From JBBROS01 sp038229135 (GTDB taxonomy: Bacteria; Pseudomonadota; Alphaproteobacteria; Acetobacterales; Acetobacteraceae): a stretch of 64,000 bases of DNA. The first letter of the stretch is position 1. Each line of letters opens with the position of its first letter. A model generated the notes under the pieces. That model made no database searches and had not been told where the DNA came from. It saw only the letters and a program-made list of their open reading frames with translations. Position numbers and translations under genes: made by a program. Location: positions 1 to 64,000 of the forward strand of contig JBBROS010000015.1 of assembly GCA_038229135.1 (NCBI GenBank), given 5' to 3'. Shown here in pieces: positions 17,188 to 25,758 of this stretch.

Positions 17188-18186
17188 TCAGCTCCGCGCA
17201 GCCGCCTCTTCCACCAGCGACAGGTCCGCGAATTTCGGCACGTCCAGGTCCGCCTTCAGGAAACCGAGGTCCTTCTGCACGCGGATGTTGTTCTGCAACG
17301 CCACCAGGTTCGGGCGGATGGCCGGGTCGCGGAAATAGTCGTTTTTCGTGAACGCCCAGGACTCGAACTCGGCCACGGGCTGCTTCGTCACGCGGCTGAC
17401 GAGCTCGAGCGCGGCGGTGCGGTTGGCGGGGTCGAGCAGCCAGCGTGTGCCGATCTGCATGTCTTCCATGAAGTCCACCATGGCGGCGCGGTTCTTCTGG
17501 ATGAAGGGGGCGCGCGCGGCCATCAAGGTAGTTTGCGTGACGCCCATGGAATCCTTGATGGTGAACAGGTTGGTGGCCTTGCCCTGGGCCACCTGGTCCT
17601 GGCTGAACGGGGCCACCATGCCGGCCATGTCCACCTTGCCTTCGGCCAGCATGGCGGGCATCGACGGGAACTGGACCTCGATCACGTTGTAGTCCCGCTT
17701 GTCCTCGAGGCCTTCGTCGCGGAGGCGCTTGCGCATGGCCATGTCGATGGCGCCGCCGAAGCCGTTGGTGGCGATGACGCGGCCTTTGAGGTCCGCCACG
17801 GTGTGGATGGGGCTGCCGGCGCGCACCACATACTGGCTCGAGTAGTAGCCTTCCACGCCGTCCTGGTAGAGGTCTCCGACCACGCGGAGGTCGTTCATGC
17901 GCGCGTTCTGCACGGCGAGTGCGAAGCTGGAGAAGGCGAGGGCGGCGATGCTGAGTTCGCCGGCCGCGAGCGCCGTGATCTGGGGCGCGCTGCCGCGGAA
18001 ATAGGTGAGCTCGACGGTGTAAGACTTGCCGTAATGCTTCAGGATGCCCGGGTTGGCGAACACGACCGGGGGGAGCTGTGCTGGGGTGATGGCCCAGCCG
18101 ATGCGGATGGGGACTGGGCCGCTTTGGGCCCGTGCGATGGCCGGCGTGGCGAGGGCTGCGGCCAGCAGGGTGCGGCGATCGATCAT
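17188..18186 (-). CDS. Nitrate/sulfonate/taurine-type ABC substrate-binding protein (NMT1/SsuA-like)
   Basis: 332 residues with a Tat-like leader (MIDRRTLLAAALATPAIARAQ). The mature part has IGWAITPAQLPPVVF, FRGSAPQITALAAGELSIAAL and a DLKGRVIATNGFGG loop, typical of the SsuA/TauA/NMT1 fold. GGAGG lies 8 bases before the ATG. The start overlaps the stop of the molybdenum-enzyme gene (ATGA). It probably feeds the permeases at 20742-22288, although the operon order is unusual. Ligand unknown; an N-heterocycle or sulfonate handled by the adjacent hydroxylase is possible. Confidence 0.88.
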   Translation of the reverse strand: MIDRRTLLAAALATPAIARAQSGPVPIRIGWAITPAQLPPVVFANPGILKHYGKSYTVELTYFRGSAPQITALAAGELSIAALAFSSFALAVQNARMNDLRVVGDLYQDGVEGYYSSQYVVRAGSPIHTVADLKGRVIATNGFGGAIDMAMRKRLRDEGLEDKRDYNVIEVQFPSMPAMLAEGKVDMAGMVAPFSQDQVAQGKATNLFTIKDSMGVTQTTLMAARAPFIQKNRAAMVDFMEDMQIGTRWLLDPANRTAALELVSRVTKQPVAEFESWAFTKNDYFRDPAIRPNLVALQNNIRVQKDLGFLKADLDVPKFADLSLVEEAAARS

Positions 18187-20585
18187 GGTGTGCTTCCTCC
18201 GGTGGTCCCGGTCTTGCGGGCCCGGTTCAGCGCGGACCATACCGCCTCGGGCGTTGCCGGCATATCCACATGGTCCACGCCGTGCGGGCGGAGCGCGTCG
18301 AGCAGGGCGTTCATCAGCGCCGGCAGGGCGCCGACGGTGCCGGCCTCCCCGGCCCCCTTGGCGCCGAGCGGGTTGGTGGCGGTGGGGACAGGGTGGCTGA
18401 TAACGTCCATGGCGCACAGGTCGGAGGCACGCGGCATCGCGTAGTCCATGAAGGAGCCGCTCAGCATCTGGCCGTCCGCGTCGTAGCGCACCGCCTCGAG
18501 GAAGACCTGGCCCAGGCCCTGCGCCACACCGCCGTGGATCTGGCCCTTGACCAGGAGCGGGTTGATCACGGTGCCCACGTCGTCCACCACCAGATAGCGC
18601 AGCACGGCGGTGGTGCCGGTCTCGGGGTCGACCTCGAGCTCGCAGACATGGGTGCCGTTGGGGAAGGGGGGGCCGCCGGGGGGGACGATGGCGGTGGCGC
18701 CGAGGCCGTATTCGGCGCCGGGCGGCAGCTTGCCGCCGATGAAGCTGGCGCGGGCCACCTCGGGCAGGCCGATGCCGCGGTCCGTGCCCGCGACGCTGAA
18801 CCGGCCGGTCCCGCCTTCGTCCACCGTAAACTCGATGTCGGCGGCGGCCGCCTCCAGCATGTGCGCCGCGATGGCCCGGCCGCGCTCGATCACCTTCTCC
18901 GAGGCGCGGACGAAGGCGCCGCCGCCGGCCATGATGGAGCGGGAGCCGAACGTGCCGCGGCCATGGGCGGTGGCCCCGGTGTCCCCGAAGGCCACCGTCA
19001 TCTGGTCTGGGGCGAGGCCCAGATGGGTCGCGGCGATCTGGCGGAAGGCGGTCTCGTGGCCCTGGCCCTGGCTGTGGGTGCCGAGCAGGATGGTGGCCGA
19101 GCCGTCCGGGTCGAAGCGGATTTCTGCGGCCTCCTCCATGGGGGCGGCAGCCGGGCCGCCGGCGATCTCGATGGCGTTGGCGAGGCCGATGCCTCGGAGC
19201 TTCCCCCGTGCGGCGCTCTCGGCACGGCGTGCCTCGAAGCCCGGCCAGTCCGCCGCCTCGAGCGCGCGGGCCATGATGGCGGGGAAGTCCCCGCTGTCGT
19301 AGGTGAACACGAGGCCGGTGCGGAAGGGCATGGCGCTGGCGGGGATGAGGTTGCGGCGGCGGAGCTCCACGCGGTCGAGCCCCATCTCGAGGGCCGCCTG
19401 GTCGATGGCGCGCTCGATGGCGTAGGTGGCCTCCGGGCGCCCGGCGCCGCGATAAGGGCCGTTGGGCTGCGTGTTGGTGTAGATGCCGAACACCTCGGCG
19501 TGGATGGCGGGCGTGCGGTACATGCCGGCGAGGCCGCCGAGGTTGTTCGTGCTGGAGTGCGGCGTGTTGAAGCCGAGGTAGGCGCCGAGGTTCGCGTGGC
19601 TGCGGACGCGGAGGCCGAGGAAGGTGCCTTCCTCGTCGAGCGCGAGCTCCACCTGGAGCGAGACGTCGCGGGCGTGGAAGTCGGAGAGGAAGCTCTCGCT
19701 GCGGGTGGCGGTCCAGCGCACGGTGTGCCCGGTGCGACGAGCGGCCCAGAGGCAGAGGGCGTATTCCGGGTAGGGGCTGCCCTTCATGCCGAACGCGCCG
19801 CCGACGTCGGGGCTGATCACGCGAAGGCGGTTGGCCGGGATGCGGAGCGTGTGCTCGGCGAGCTCGGAGCGAACCTTGTGCGGCGCCTGGGTGCCGGCGT
19901 GGAGCGTGTAGGTGTCGCGCGCCGGGTCGTAGGCGGCGGTGGCGGTGCGCGGCTCGATGGGGTTGGCGGACACGCGGCTGATGGGCAGCTCGAGGCGCGT
20001 CACGTGGCGGGCGGCGGCGAAGGCCGCGTCGGTGCGGACGGCGTCGCCGAGGCGGAAGACGAAGCACTGGTTGTCGGGCGCGTGCTCGGGCCACACGGCG
20101 GGCGCGCCCGGGGCGGCGGCGGCCACGGCGTCCGTCACGGCCGGGAGCGGGTCGTAGTCGATGGCGACGAGCTCGGCCGCGTTGTGTGCACCGGGCAGGG
20201 TGGTGGCGACGACGAGGGCGACGGCGTCCCCGGCGAAGCGGGCGGCGCCGGTGGCGAGCGCGTGGTAGGGCGGGCGGGCCAGGGGGGAGCCGTCGGCGCG
20301 GTGGCGCTGCACCATGGTCTGCAGCGGGCCGAGGCCGTCGGCGAGGAGGTCCGCACCCGTGAGCACCGCCAGCACGCTGGGGGCGGCGCGGGCGGCTTCG
20401 GTGTCGATGGACAGGATGCGGGCGCTGGCGTGCGGCGAGCGGACGACCACCATGAAGGCGGCGTTCTGGGGGTGGATGTCGTCGGTGTATTGTCCGAGGC
20501 CGCGCAGCAAGCGGGCGTCCTCGAAGCGCGGGGTGGCGGTGCCGATGCCGAAGGGTGCGGCCGGGGCGGCGACGAAGCTATCCAT
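18183..20585 (-). CDS. Xanthine-dehydrogenase-family molybdopterin-binding subunit (form II CoxL-like)
   Basis: 800 residues. The N-terminal RFEDARLLRGLGQYTDD is typical of the large subunit. Molybdopterin-binding segments include GGAFGMKGSPYPEYAL, PYRGAGRPEATYAIERA (form II type, not the CO-dehydrogenase cysteine motif) and LGTHSQGQGHE. The conserved catalytic Glu lies in KGAGEAG (about 747) and the C-terminal HVDMPATPEAVW is present. These enzymes hydroxylate aromatic heterocycles or aldehydes with water as oxygen source and need [2Fe-2S] and usually FAD subunits. None is encoded nearby. It lies between transporter permease and SBP genes. A longer frame into the upstream repeat is rejected. 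Confidence 0.9.
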   Translation of the reverse strand: MDSFVAAPAAPFGIGTATPRFEDARLLRGLGQYTDDIHPQNAAFMVVVRSPHASARILSIDTEAARAAPSVLAVLTGADLLADGLGPLQTMVQRHRADGSPLARPPYHALATGAARFAGDAVALVVATTLPGAHNAAELVAIDYDPLPAVTDAVAAAAPGAPAVWPEHAPDNQCFVFRLGDAVRTDAAFAAARHVTRLELPISRVSANPIEPRTATAAYDPARDTYTLHAGTQAPHKVRSELAEHTLRIPANRLRVISPDVGGAFGMKGSPYPEYALCLWAARRTGHTVRWTATRSESFLSDFHARDVSLQVELALDEEGTFLGLRVRSHANLGAYLGFNTPHSSTNNLGGLAGMYRTPAIHAEVFGIYTNTQPNGPYRGAGRPEATYAIERAIDQAALEMGLDRVELRRRNLIPASAMPFRTGLVFTYDSGDFPAIMARALEAADWPGFEARRAESAARGKLRGIGLANAIEIAGGPAAAPMEEAAEIRFDPDGSATILLGTHSQGQGHETAFRQIAATHLGLAPDQMTVAFGDTGATAHGRGTFGSRSIMAGGGAFVRASEKVIERGRAIAAHMLEAAAADIEFTVDEGGTGRFSVAGTDRGIGLPEVARASFIGGKLPPGAEYGLGATAIVPPGGPPFPNGTHVCELEVDPETGTTAVLRYLVVDDVGTVINPLLVKGQIHGGVAQGLGQVFLEAVRYDADGQMLSGSFMDYAMPRASDLCAMDVISHPVPTATNPLGAKGAGEAGTVGALPALMNALLDALRPHGVDHVDMPATPEAVWSALNRARKTGTTGGSTP

Positions 20586-20631
20586 GGGGGGAGCCTTGTT
20601 GACTTGAGTGCTAACGAGTGCGCTTGGCGGC

Positions 20632-20723
20632 CACCCCTCCCCCCAGCCCCCTCCCGCAAGGGGAGGGGGAGCCGGCCTGTCCTTCCCCCCTCCCCTTGCG
20701 GGAGGGGCCGGGGGAGGGGGGGC
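20632..20723. repeat. REP-B palindromic repeat pair (REPIN-like)
   Basis: CCACCCCTCCCCCCAGCCCC, CTCCCGCAAGGGGAGGGGG, a 20-base spacer, then the inverted arms CCCCCTCCCCTTGCGGGAGG and GGCCGGGGGAGGGG. It separates the permease gene (stop at 20742) from the molybdenum-enzyme gene within one minus-strand operon. Confidence 0.88.
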
Positions 20724-20741
20724 CGGCAGCACGAACCACCA

Positions 20742-21551
20742 TCATCGCCGCGCGAACTCGGGGTGCCAGTGGAGCAGCCCGCGCCGGAGCCGGGCCATGG
20801 CGGCCACCACCAGCATGCCCACGGCGGCCGTCTCGACGATGCCGGCATACACGCCCACGCTGTCCGCGAAGCGCCCCGCCTGCAGCATGGCGCCGCCCAG
20901 CCCGGCGCCGCCCATGAGCATCTCGGAGGCGATGGCGGTGATGAGCGCGGTGGGGAGCGCGATCTGCAGCCCGGTGAAGATCTGCGGCAGCGCGGCCGGG
21001 ATGAGCACCTGGAAGAACAGCCCGACCGGCCCCGCGCCCATGCCGCGGGCGGACCACACGAGCACCTTGTCGACGCCCCGCATCCCGGCCTCGGCGGACG
21101 CCACGAGCGTGAAGGCGGAGGCGAAGGCCACCATGACGATCTTGGAGGTGTCGTAGACGCCGAACCACAGGATGAACACCGGCAGGAACGCGATCTTGGG
21201 CATGGGGAAGCCGACCGAGATCAGCGGTGCGCAGAACCAGCGCAGGGCGGCGCTCCGGGCCACGGCGATGCCGAGCGGGATGCCGAGCACGCAGGCGATC
21301 AGGAAGCCGAGGGCCGTGCGGTACACCGTCAGCCCGGCGTTGGTCGCGAACTCGCCGAACTGCACGTCCTCCAGCAGCCGCTGCAGCACCTCGCCCAGGG
21401 GCGGCAGGAGGAACGGGTCGATCCACTCGCGCTGCCCCGCCACGGCCCAGAAAACGAGCAGGCCGCCGAGCGCCACGCAGCTTCCGGCCGCCTGTCGGAG
21501 GCGCTGGAGGTTGGGCGCCGGCACCGGGGCGGGGAGGACGGCGCCGCTCAT
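20742..21551 (-). CDS. SsuC/TauC-type ABC permease, copy 2
   Basis: 269 residues. Helices from SCVALGGLLVFWAV; the family motif SVGFPMPKIAFLPVFILWFGVYDTSKI is conserved. The EAA-type loop reads VLVWSARGMGAGPVG and is followed by IPAALPQIFTGL. Its ATG overlaps the stop of the first permease gene (ATGA). The two permeases resemble each other and should form a heterodimer, whereas many Ssu/Tau systems use one permease gene. Confidence 0.9.
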   Translation of the reverse strand: MSGAVLPAPVPAPNLQRLRQAAGSCVALGGLLVFWAVAGQREWIDPFLLPPLGEVLQRLLEDVQFGEFATNAGLTVYRTALGFLIACVLGIPLGIAVARSAALRWFCAPLISVGFPMPKIAFLPVFILWFGVYDTSKIVMVAFASAFTLVASAEAGMRGVDKVLVWSARGMGAGPVGLFFQVLIPAALPQIFTGLQIALPTALITAIASEMLMGGAGLGGAMLQAGRFADSVGVYAGIVETAAVGMLVVAAMARLRRGLLHWHPEFARR

Positions 21552-22288
21552 TCCCGCCACCGGAGCCAGTGCGCGCTCATGGCCTGGAAGCCGGCGTCGG
21601 CGGCGAAGCCGAGCGCGGAGACGACGAGGATGACGGCGAACATGGCCGGGTAGGCGCCGCGGTCGCCCAGCGCCCCGATCATGTAGCCGAGGCCGTTGGT
21701 GGCGATGACGAGCTCGCTCGAGACCATGAGCAGGAACATGAAGGCGATGGCCGTCCGCACGCCGGTCAGGATCTGCGGCGAGGCGGCAGGGAGCAGCACG
21801 TCCCACAGCACCGCGGCGCGGGAGGCGCCCATGGACCGGGCGGACCAGACGAGCACCTCGTTGACGCCCGCGATCCCGTTGAACGTGCTGAGCACGACGG
21901 GCAGCAGGCAGCCGAGGAAGACGAGCACGGATTTCGAAGTGTCGCCCAGGCCGAACCACACGAGCAGCAGCGGGATGAGCGCCGATTTCGGCAGCGGGTA
22001 GAGCACCTGGACCAGCGGGTTGACCAGCGTGCGGAACGGCCGGGACAGCGCCATGCCTCCGCCCAGCAGCGTGCCCACCACGAGGGCGGCCGCGAACCCG
22101 ACCAGGCTGCGCGGCACGGACTTGGCCGCGTTGGCCCAGAGCGAGCCATCCGCCACCAGCCCGGCCAGCGCCTGCATGACCACGGTGAACGGCGGCAGTG
22201 CGGCCCGGCTCACGAAGCCCAGGCGCGTGCTGCCCTCCCACAGGAGCAGGACGAGCAGAACCGGCAGGATGCGGCTGGCAACCCTCAT
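21548..22288 (-). CDS. SsuC/TauC-type ABC permease, copy 1
   Basis: 246 residues. The N-terminal helix ILPVLLVLLLWEGSTRLGF is followed by VLYPLPKSALIPLLLVWFGLGDTSK (family signature) and the cytoplasmic loop VLVWSARSMGASRAA. Its ATG overlaps the stop of the ATPase gene by 4 bases and its own stop overlaps the next permease start, so translation of all three is coupled. Confidence 0.9.
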   Translation of the reverse strand: MRVASRILPVLLVLLLWEGSTRLGFVSRAALPPFTVVMQALAGLVADGSLWANAAKSVPRSLVGFAAALVVGTLLGGGMALSRPFRTLVNPLVQVLYPLPKSALIPLLLVWFGLGDTSKSVLVFLGCLLPVVLSTFNGIAGVNEVLVWSARSMGASRAAVLWDVLLPAASPQILTGVRTAIAFMFLLMVSSELVIATNGLGYMIGALGDRGAYPAMFAVILVVSALGFAADAGFQAMSAHWLRWRE

Positions 22289-23106
22289 GCGGCGGCACGG
22301 CCCGCCTTGGTGGCATCGACCTCGGCGCGCACCAGCTCCCACACGTGCTCCACCGTGTCCACGAACTCCGGGTTGCGAAGGATGCCGGGGTCGTTGCGGT
22401 TGTTGAAGTCGGTCTCGATGCGCTGCTGGATGCGGCCGGGGCGGGCGCTCATGACGGAGATGCTGTCGGCGAGATACACGGCCTCCGCCACGTCGTGGGT
22501 CACGAACACGACCGTCTTGCGGCTCGCGCGCCAGATGCCCAGCAGCTCCTCCTGCATGATCCGGCGGGTCTGGGCGTCCAGCGCGCCGAACGGCTCGTCC
22601 ATGAGCAGGATGTCGGGGTCGGTCGCGAGCGTGCGGGCGATGGCGGCGCGCTGCTGCATGCCGCCCGAGAGCTGGGCCGGGTAGCTGCCCTCGAAGCCGG
22701 TGAGGTGCACCATGTCGATGAAGTGCTGCGCCCGCTGGTCCGCCTCCGAGCCGCGGCTTCCGCGTTGGGCGAGGGCGTAGAGCACGTTGGCCTTCACCGT
22801 CTTCCATGGGAACAGCGCGAAGTTCTGGAACACGATCCCACGCTCCGGCCCCGGCCCGCGCACGAGGCCGGACGCGGTGCGGATCTCGCCCTCCTGCACG
22901 GGGATGAAGCCGCCGATGAGGTACAGCAGCGTGCTCTTGCCGCAGCCGCTGGGGCCGAGCAGGGCGTGGAACTGGTTGCGCGGGATGCCGAGCGAGATGT
23001 TCGCCAGCGCCGTGACCTGCGCGCCGTTGCGGGGCGCGTAGCGATGCGTGACGCGGCTGATCTCGACGCCGATCGCTTCCCTCGAGCCCGCTTCTGGCAC
23101 GCGCAT
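22285..23106 (-). CDS. SsuB/TauB-type ABC ATP-binding protein
   Basis: 273 residues. Walker A GPSGCGKST, Q-loop FQNFALFPWKTVKANV, signature LSGGMQQR, Walker B LLMDEPFGALD, switch FVTHDVAEAVYLAD. The C-terminal tail is extended to about residue 273. First gene of the minus-strand operon ATPase-permease-permease-molybdenum subunit-SBP. It starts about 100 bases downstream of the methionine-synthase-like gene on the same strand, so read-through is possible. Confidence 0.92.
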   Translation of the reverse strand: MRVPEAGSREAIGVEISRVTHRYAPRNGAQVTALANISLGIPRNQFHALLGPSGCGKSTLLYLIGGFIPVQEGEIRTASGLVRGPGPERGIVFQNFALFPWKTVKANVLYALAQRGSRGSEADQRAQHFIDMVHLTGFEGSYPAQLSGGMQQRAAIARTLATDPDILLMDEPFGALDAQTRRIMQEELLGIWRASRKTVVFVTHDVAEAVYLADSISVMSARPGRIQQRIETDFNNRNDPGILRNPEFVDTVEHVWELVRAEVDATKAGRAAA

Positions 23107-23207
23107 CCCTCCCGCGCCGCGACACTCCGCGGCTTGCAGGAACGGTAGGCAATTGCTGGGTGGAGCGCCAGCGGGAGAGGCGGGGATAGGGAGGGCTGGG
23201 TCCGGCG

Positions 23208-24311
23208 CTATCCCCACACCGCGTCGGCCACCTCCACCACGCGGCCGAGCTTGGCCCACTGCGCGTCCTCGGCCAGCGCGTTGCCCTCCTCGGTGCTGGC
23301 GAAGCCGCATTGCGGGGAGAGGCAGAGGCGGTCGAGCGGGGTGTAGCGGCTGGCCTCCTCGATGCGGCGCTTCAGGTCCTCGGCGGGCTCGAGGTCGCCC
23401 GTCTTGGACGTGACGAGGCCGAGCACCACGCGCTTGCCTTCGGGCAGGAATCGCAGCGGCTCGAACCCGCCCGAGCGGTCGTTGTCCCACTCCATGAAGT
23501 AGCCGTCGATCGGCATCTGGTTGAAGAGCAGCTCGGCCACCGGCTCGTAGCCGCCGGAGGCGATGAAGGTGCTGCGGAAATTGCCGCGGCAGAGGTGCAT
23601 CGTGACGGTGAGGTCGGCGGGCTTGTCGCGCAGCGCCTCGCGGACCATGGCGGCGTAGATGCCGGGCTGGGCCTCCGGGTCGTCCCCGCGGGCGCGGAGC
23701 ATCTCGCGCTGCTCGGGGTCGCACAGATAGGCGAACGAGATGTCGTCGAGCTGCAGGTAGCGGCAGCCGGCGTCGTAGAAGGCGTGGACGGCGTGGCGGT
23801 AGGCGCCGGCGAGGTCCGAGTAGAAGCTGTCCATGTCCGCATAGAGGCCGAAGTTCATCATCTGGCGGCCGCCGCGGTAGTGGAGCATGGACGGGCCTGG
23901 GATGGTCATCTTCGCCGCGCGGTCGGTGTTGGCCGCGAGGAAGCGGAAGTGGTCGATCATCGGGTGATGGCCCTTCCACCCGATCCGCCCGGTGATGCGC
24001 AGCGCGTGCTGGAGCTGGAAGGCGCCCTTGCCGGCGCCCATGTCGAGCTTGACCGCGCTCACGCCGGCCAAGCCCTCGAGGAAGTCGTAATGCCAGTAGG
24101 CGCGGCGGAACTCGCCATCGGTCACGGCGCGGAGGCCCAGCGCCTCCTGCCGGCGGATGAGCGCCACGATCTCCGTGTCCTCCACGGCGCGCAGCCCGGC
24201 GGCATCGAGCGACCCGGCCGCGTGCTGCTCGCGCGCCTGCTTCAGCGGCGCGGTGCGCAGCAGGCTGCCCACCTGGTCGGCGCGGAAGGGGGGCTTCGTC
24301 GGGTTGGTCAT
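23208..24311 (-). CDS. Cobalamin-independent methionine synthase-like protein (MetE C-terminal domain only)
   Basis: 367 residues, equal to the catalytic C-terminal barrel of MetE alone (full MetE is about 750). Zn-ligand pattern H239 and C241 (in TMHLCRGN), E274 (YFMEWDND) and C335 (SPQCGFAS), plus DDISFAYL and RADQVGSLLR. This core-only group is annotated as methionine synthase II-like, but many members are thought to be methyltransferases with other methyl donors. It lies upstream of the importer/molybdenum-enzyme operon and diverges from a LivK-like SBP gene; 24312-24467 holds both promoters. Confidence 0.85.
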   Translation of the reverse strand: MTNPTKPPFRADQVGSLLRTAPLKQAREQHAAGSLDAAGLRAVEDTEIVALIRRQEALGLRAVTDGEFRRAYWHYDFLEGLAGVSAVKLDMGAGKGAFQLQHALRITGRIGWKGHHPMIDHFRFLAANTDRAAKMTIPGPSMLHYRGGRQMMNFGLYADMDSFYSDLAGAYRHAVHAFYDAGCRYLQLDDISFAYLCDPEQREMLRARGDDPEAQPGIYAAMVREALRDKPADLTVTMHLCRGNFRSTFIASGGYEPVAELLFNQMPIDGYFMEWDNDRSGGFEPLRFLPEGKRVVLGLVTSKTGDLEPAEDLKRRIEEASRYTPLDRLCLSPQCGFASTEEGNALAEDAQWAKLGRVVEVADAVWG

Positions 24312-24467
24312 GGGCGCTCCTCGCGGGTCCGCGCTCGGGCGCGGTTGGGCGCGATGCTGCCGGAGGGCGCGCGCCGGGTCAAAGCCGTGGACAGGGGGTT
24401 ACGGCCGTGGAACGTTCGCCGGACGACCGGGCCCGCGACAAGGCCTGGCGCATGGGAGACCACCCCG

Positions 24468-25643
24468 ATGCCGACGCGCCGTGCTGCCCTTCTCGCTGCC
24501 TTGCTGGCCTGGTCTGCGCACGCCATCGCGCACGCCCCCGCTTACGCCCAGGAGGCGCCGGTTACGATCGGGGCCGTGCTGTCGCTCACCGGGCCCGGGG
24601 CGTCGCTCGGCATTCCGGAGCGCAACACGCTGGCGCTGCTGCCCACCACCGTGGCGGGGCGGCCCGTGCGGGTCGTGGTGCTGGACGACGCGACGGACCC
24701 GTCGGCGGCGGTGCGGAACGCGCGGAAGCTGATCGACGAGGAGCGGGTGGACATCATCTTCGGCCCGAGCGTGACCCCCACGTCGCTGGCGGTGCTCGAG
24801 GTGGTGGGGCAGGCGCAGGTGCCGATGCTGTCGCTCGCCGGGTCGAGCGCGATCGTGGAGCCGCAGGAGGGGGCGCGGCGCTGGGCGTTCAAGCCGGCGC
24901 CGGCGGACATGCTGATGACGGGGCCGGTGGCGCGGCACATGGCGAAGGCCGGGGCCAAGACCTATGCCGGGATTGCGTTCGCGACGGCGTTCGGGGACGG
25001 GCAGATGGCGGCGCTGGACGCGACCGCGGCGCCGCTCGGGCTCAGCAACGCGCTGACGGTGCGCTACAACCCGACCGACACGAGCGTGACGCCGCAGGTG
25101 CTGCGCGCGCTGGCGGCCAAGCCCGATGCGATGTTCATCGGCGCCTCCGGCACGCCCGGCACGACACCGGTGATCGAGCTGCGCGCGCGGGGCTGGACGG
25201 GGCCGGTGTACAGCACGCAGGGCATCGCCAACGCCGACGTCCTGCGGGTAGGCGGGCGGGCGATGGAGGGCGTCGTCTTCACGGTCAGCCCGGCGCTCGT
25301 GGCCGAGCAGCTGCCGGACAGCAACCCGGTGAAGCCGGTGGCGGTGCGGTACGTGCAGGCCTACGAGGCGAAGCATGGCGCCGGCTCGCGGAGCCTGTTC
25401 GGGGCGACGGTGTGGGACGGCTACCTGATGCTCGAGCGCGCCGTGCCGGTGGCGCTGACAGCCGGGCAACCGGGGACGCCGGCGTTCCGGACGGCGCTGC
25501 GGGATGCGCTGGAGCGGATCCAGGGCCTGGTAGGGGCACAGGGTGTGTTCAACCTCTCGCCCACGGACCATAGCGGCAGCGGCCCCTCGGCGCAGGTGCT
25601 GGTGACGGTGCGGGATGGGCAGTGGGTTTACTTGCCGGAGTAG
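24468..25643 (+). CDS. Branched-chain amino-acid-type ABC substrate-binding protein (LivK-like)
   Basis: 391 residues with a signal peptide (MPTRRAALLAALLAW, cleavage near AYAQ). Periplasmic-binding-protein family 6 core: VTIGAVLSLTGPGASLG, VVVLDDATDPSAAVRNARKL, IIFGPSVTPTSLAV and VRYNPTDTSVTPQVL. GGGAGA lies about 8 bases before the ATG. It is monocistronic here with no Liv permeases or ATPases in the window, so it must work with components encoded elsewhere or act as a sensor-like binding protein. Ligand unknown; family members bind amino acids, amides or aromatic acids. Confidence 0.9.
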   Translation: MPTRRAALLAALLAWSAHAIAHAPAYAQEAPVTIGAVLSLTGPGASLGIPERNTLALLPTTVAGRPVRVVVLDDATDPSAAVRNARKLIDEERVDIIFGPSVTPTSLAVLEVVGQAQVPMLSLAGSSAIVEPQEGARRWAFKPAPADMLMTGPVARHMAKAGAKTYAGIAFATAFGDGQMAALDATAAPLGLSNALTVRYNPTDTSVTPQVLRALAAKPDAMFIGASGTPGTTPVIELRARGWTGPVYSTQGIANADVLRVGGRAMEGVVFTVSPALVAEQLPDSNPVKPVAVRYVQAYEAKHGAGSRSLFGATVWDGYLMLERAVPVALTAGQPGTPAFRTALRDALERIQGLVGAQGVFNLSPTDHSGSGPSAQVLVTVRDGQWVYLPE

Positions 25644-25671
25644 GACACGCACGCCAACGGTTGGTGATCTC

Positions 25672-25757
25672 GGCCCCCCCTCCCCCGTCCCCTCCCGCAA
25701 GGGGAGGGGGCAGTGGTGCTTCCCCCTCCCCTTGCGGCTGGGGCCGGGGGCAACCGG
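25672..25757. repeat. REP-B palindromic repeat pair
   Basis: Arms CCCCCTCCCCCGTCCCCTCC with CGCAAGGGGAGGGGG and, inverted, CCCCCTCCCCTTGCGGCTGG with GGCCGGGGG. It lies between the convergent LivK-like and SMP-30 genes, touching the stop of the latter. Confidence 0.85.
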
Positions 25758-25758
25758 G

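Noticed and set aside
18183..20732. Longer hydroxylase frame extending into the REP-B repeat
   Set aside because: The extension translates repeat arms into Pro/Gly/Arg. The ATG at 20585 begins the conserved N-terminus.
18132..21653. A 1173-codon plus-strand open frame
   Set aside because: It is antisense to the molybdenum hydroxylase and permease genes. Composition (Gly/Ala/Arg/Val) is typical of GC-rich third-position shadows and no family motif is present.
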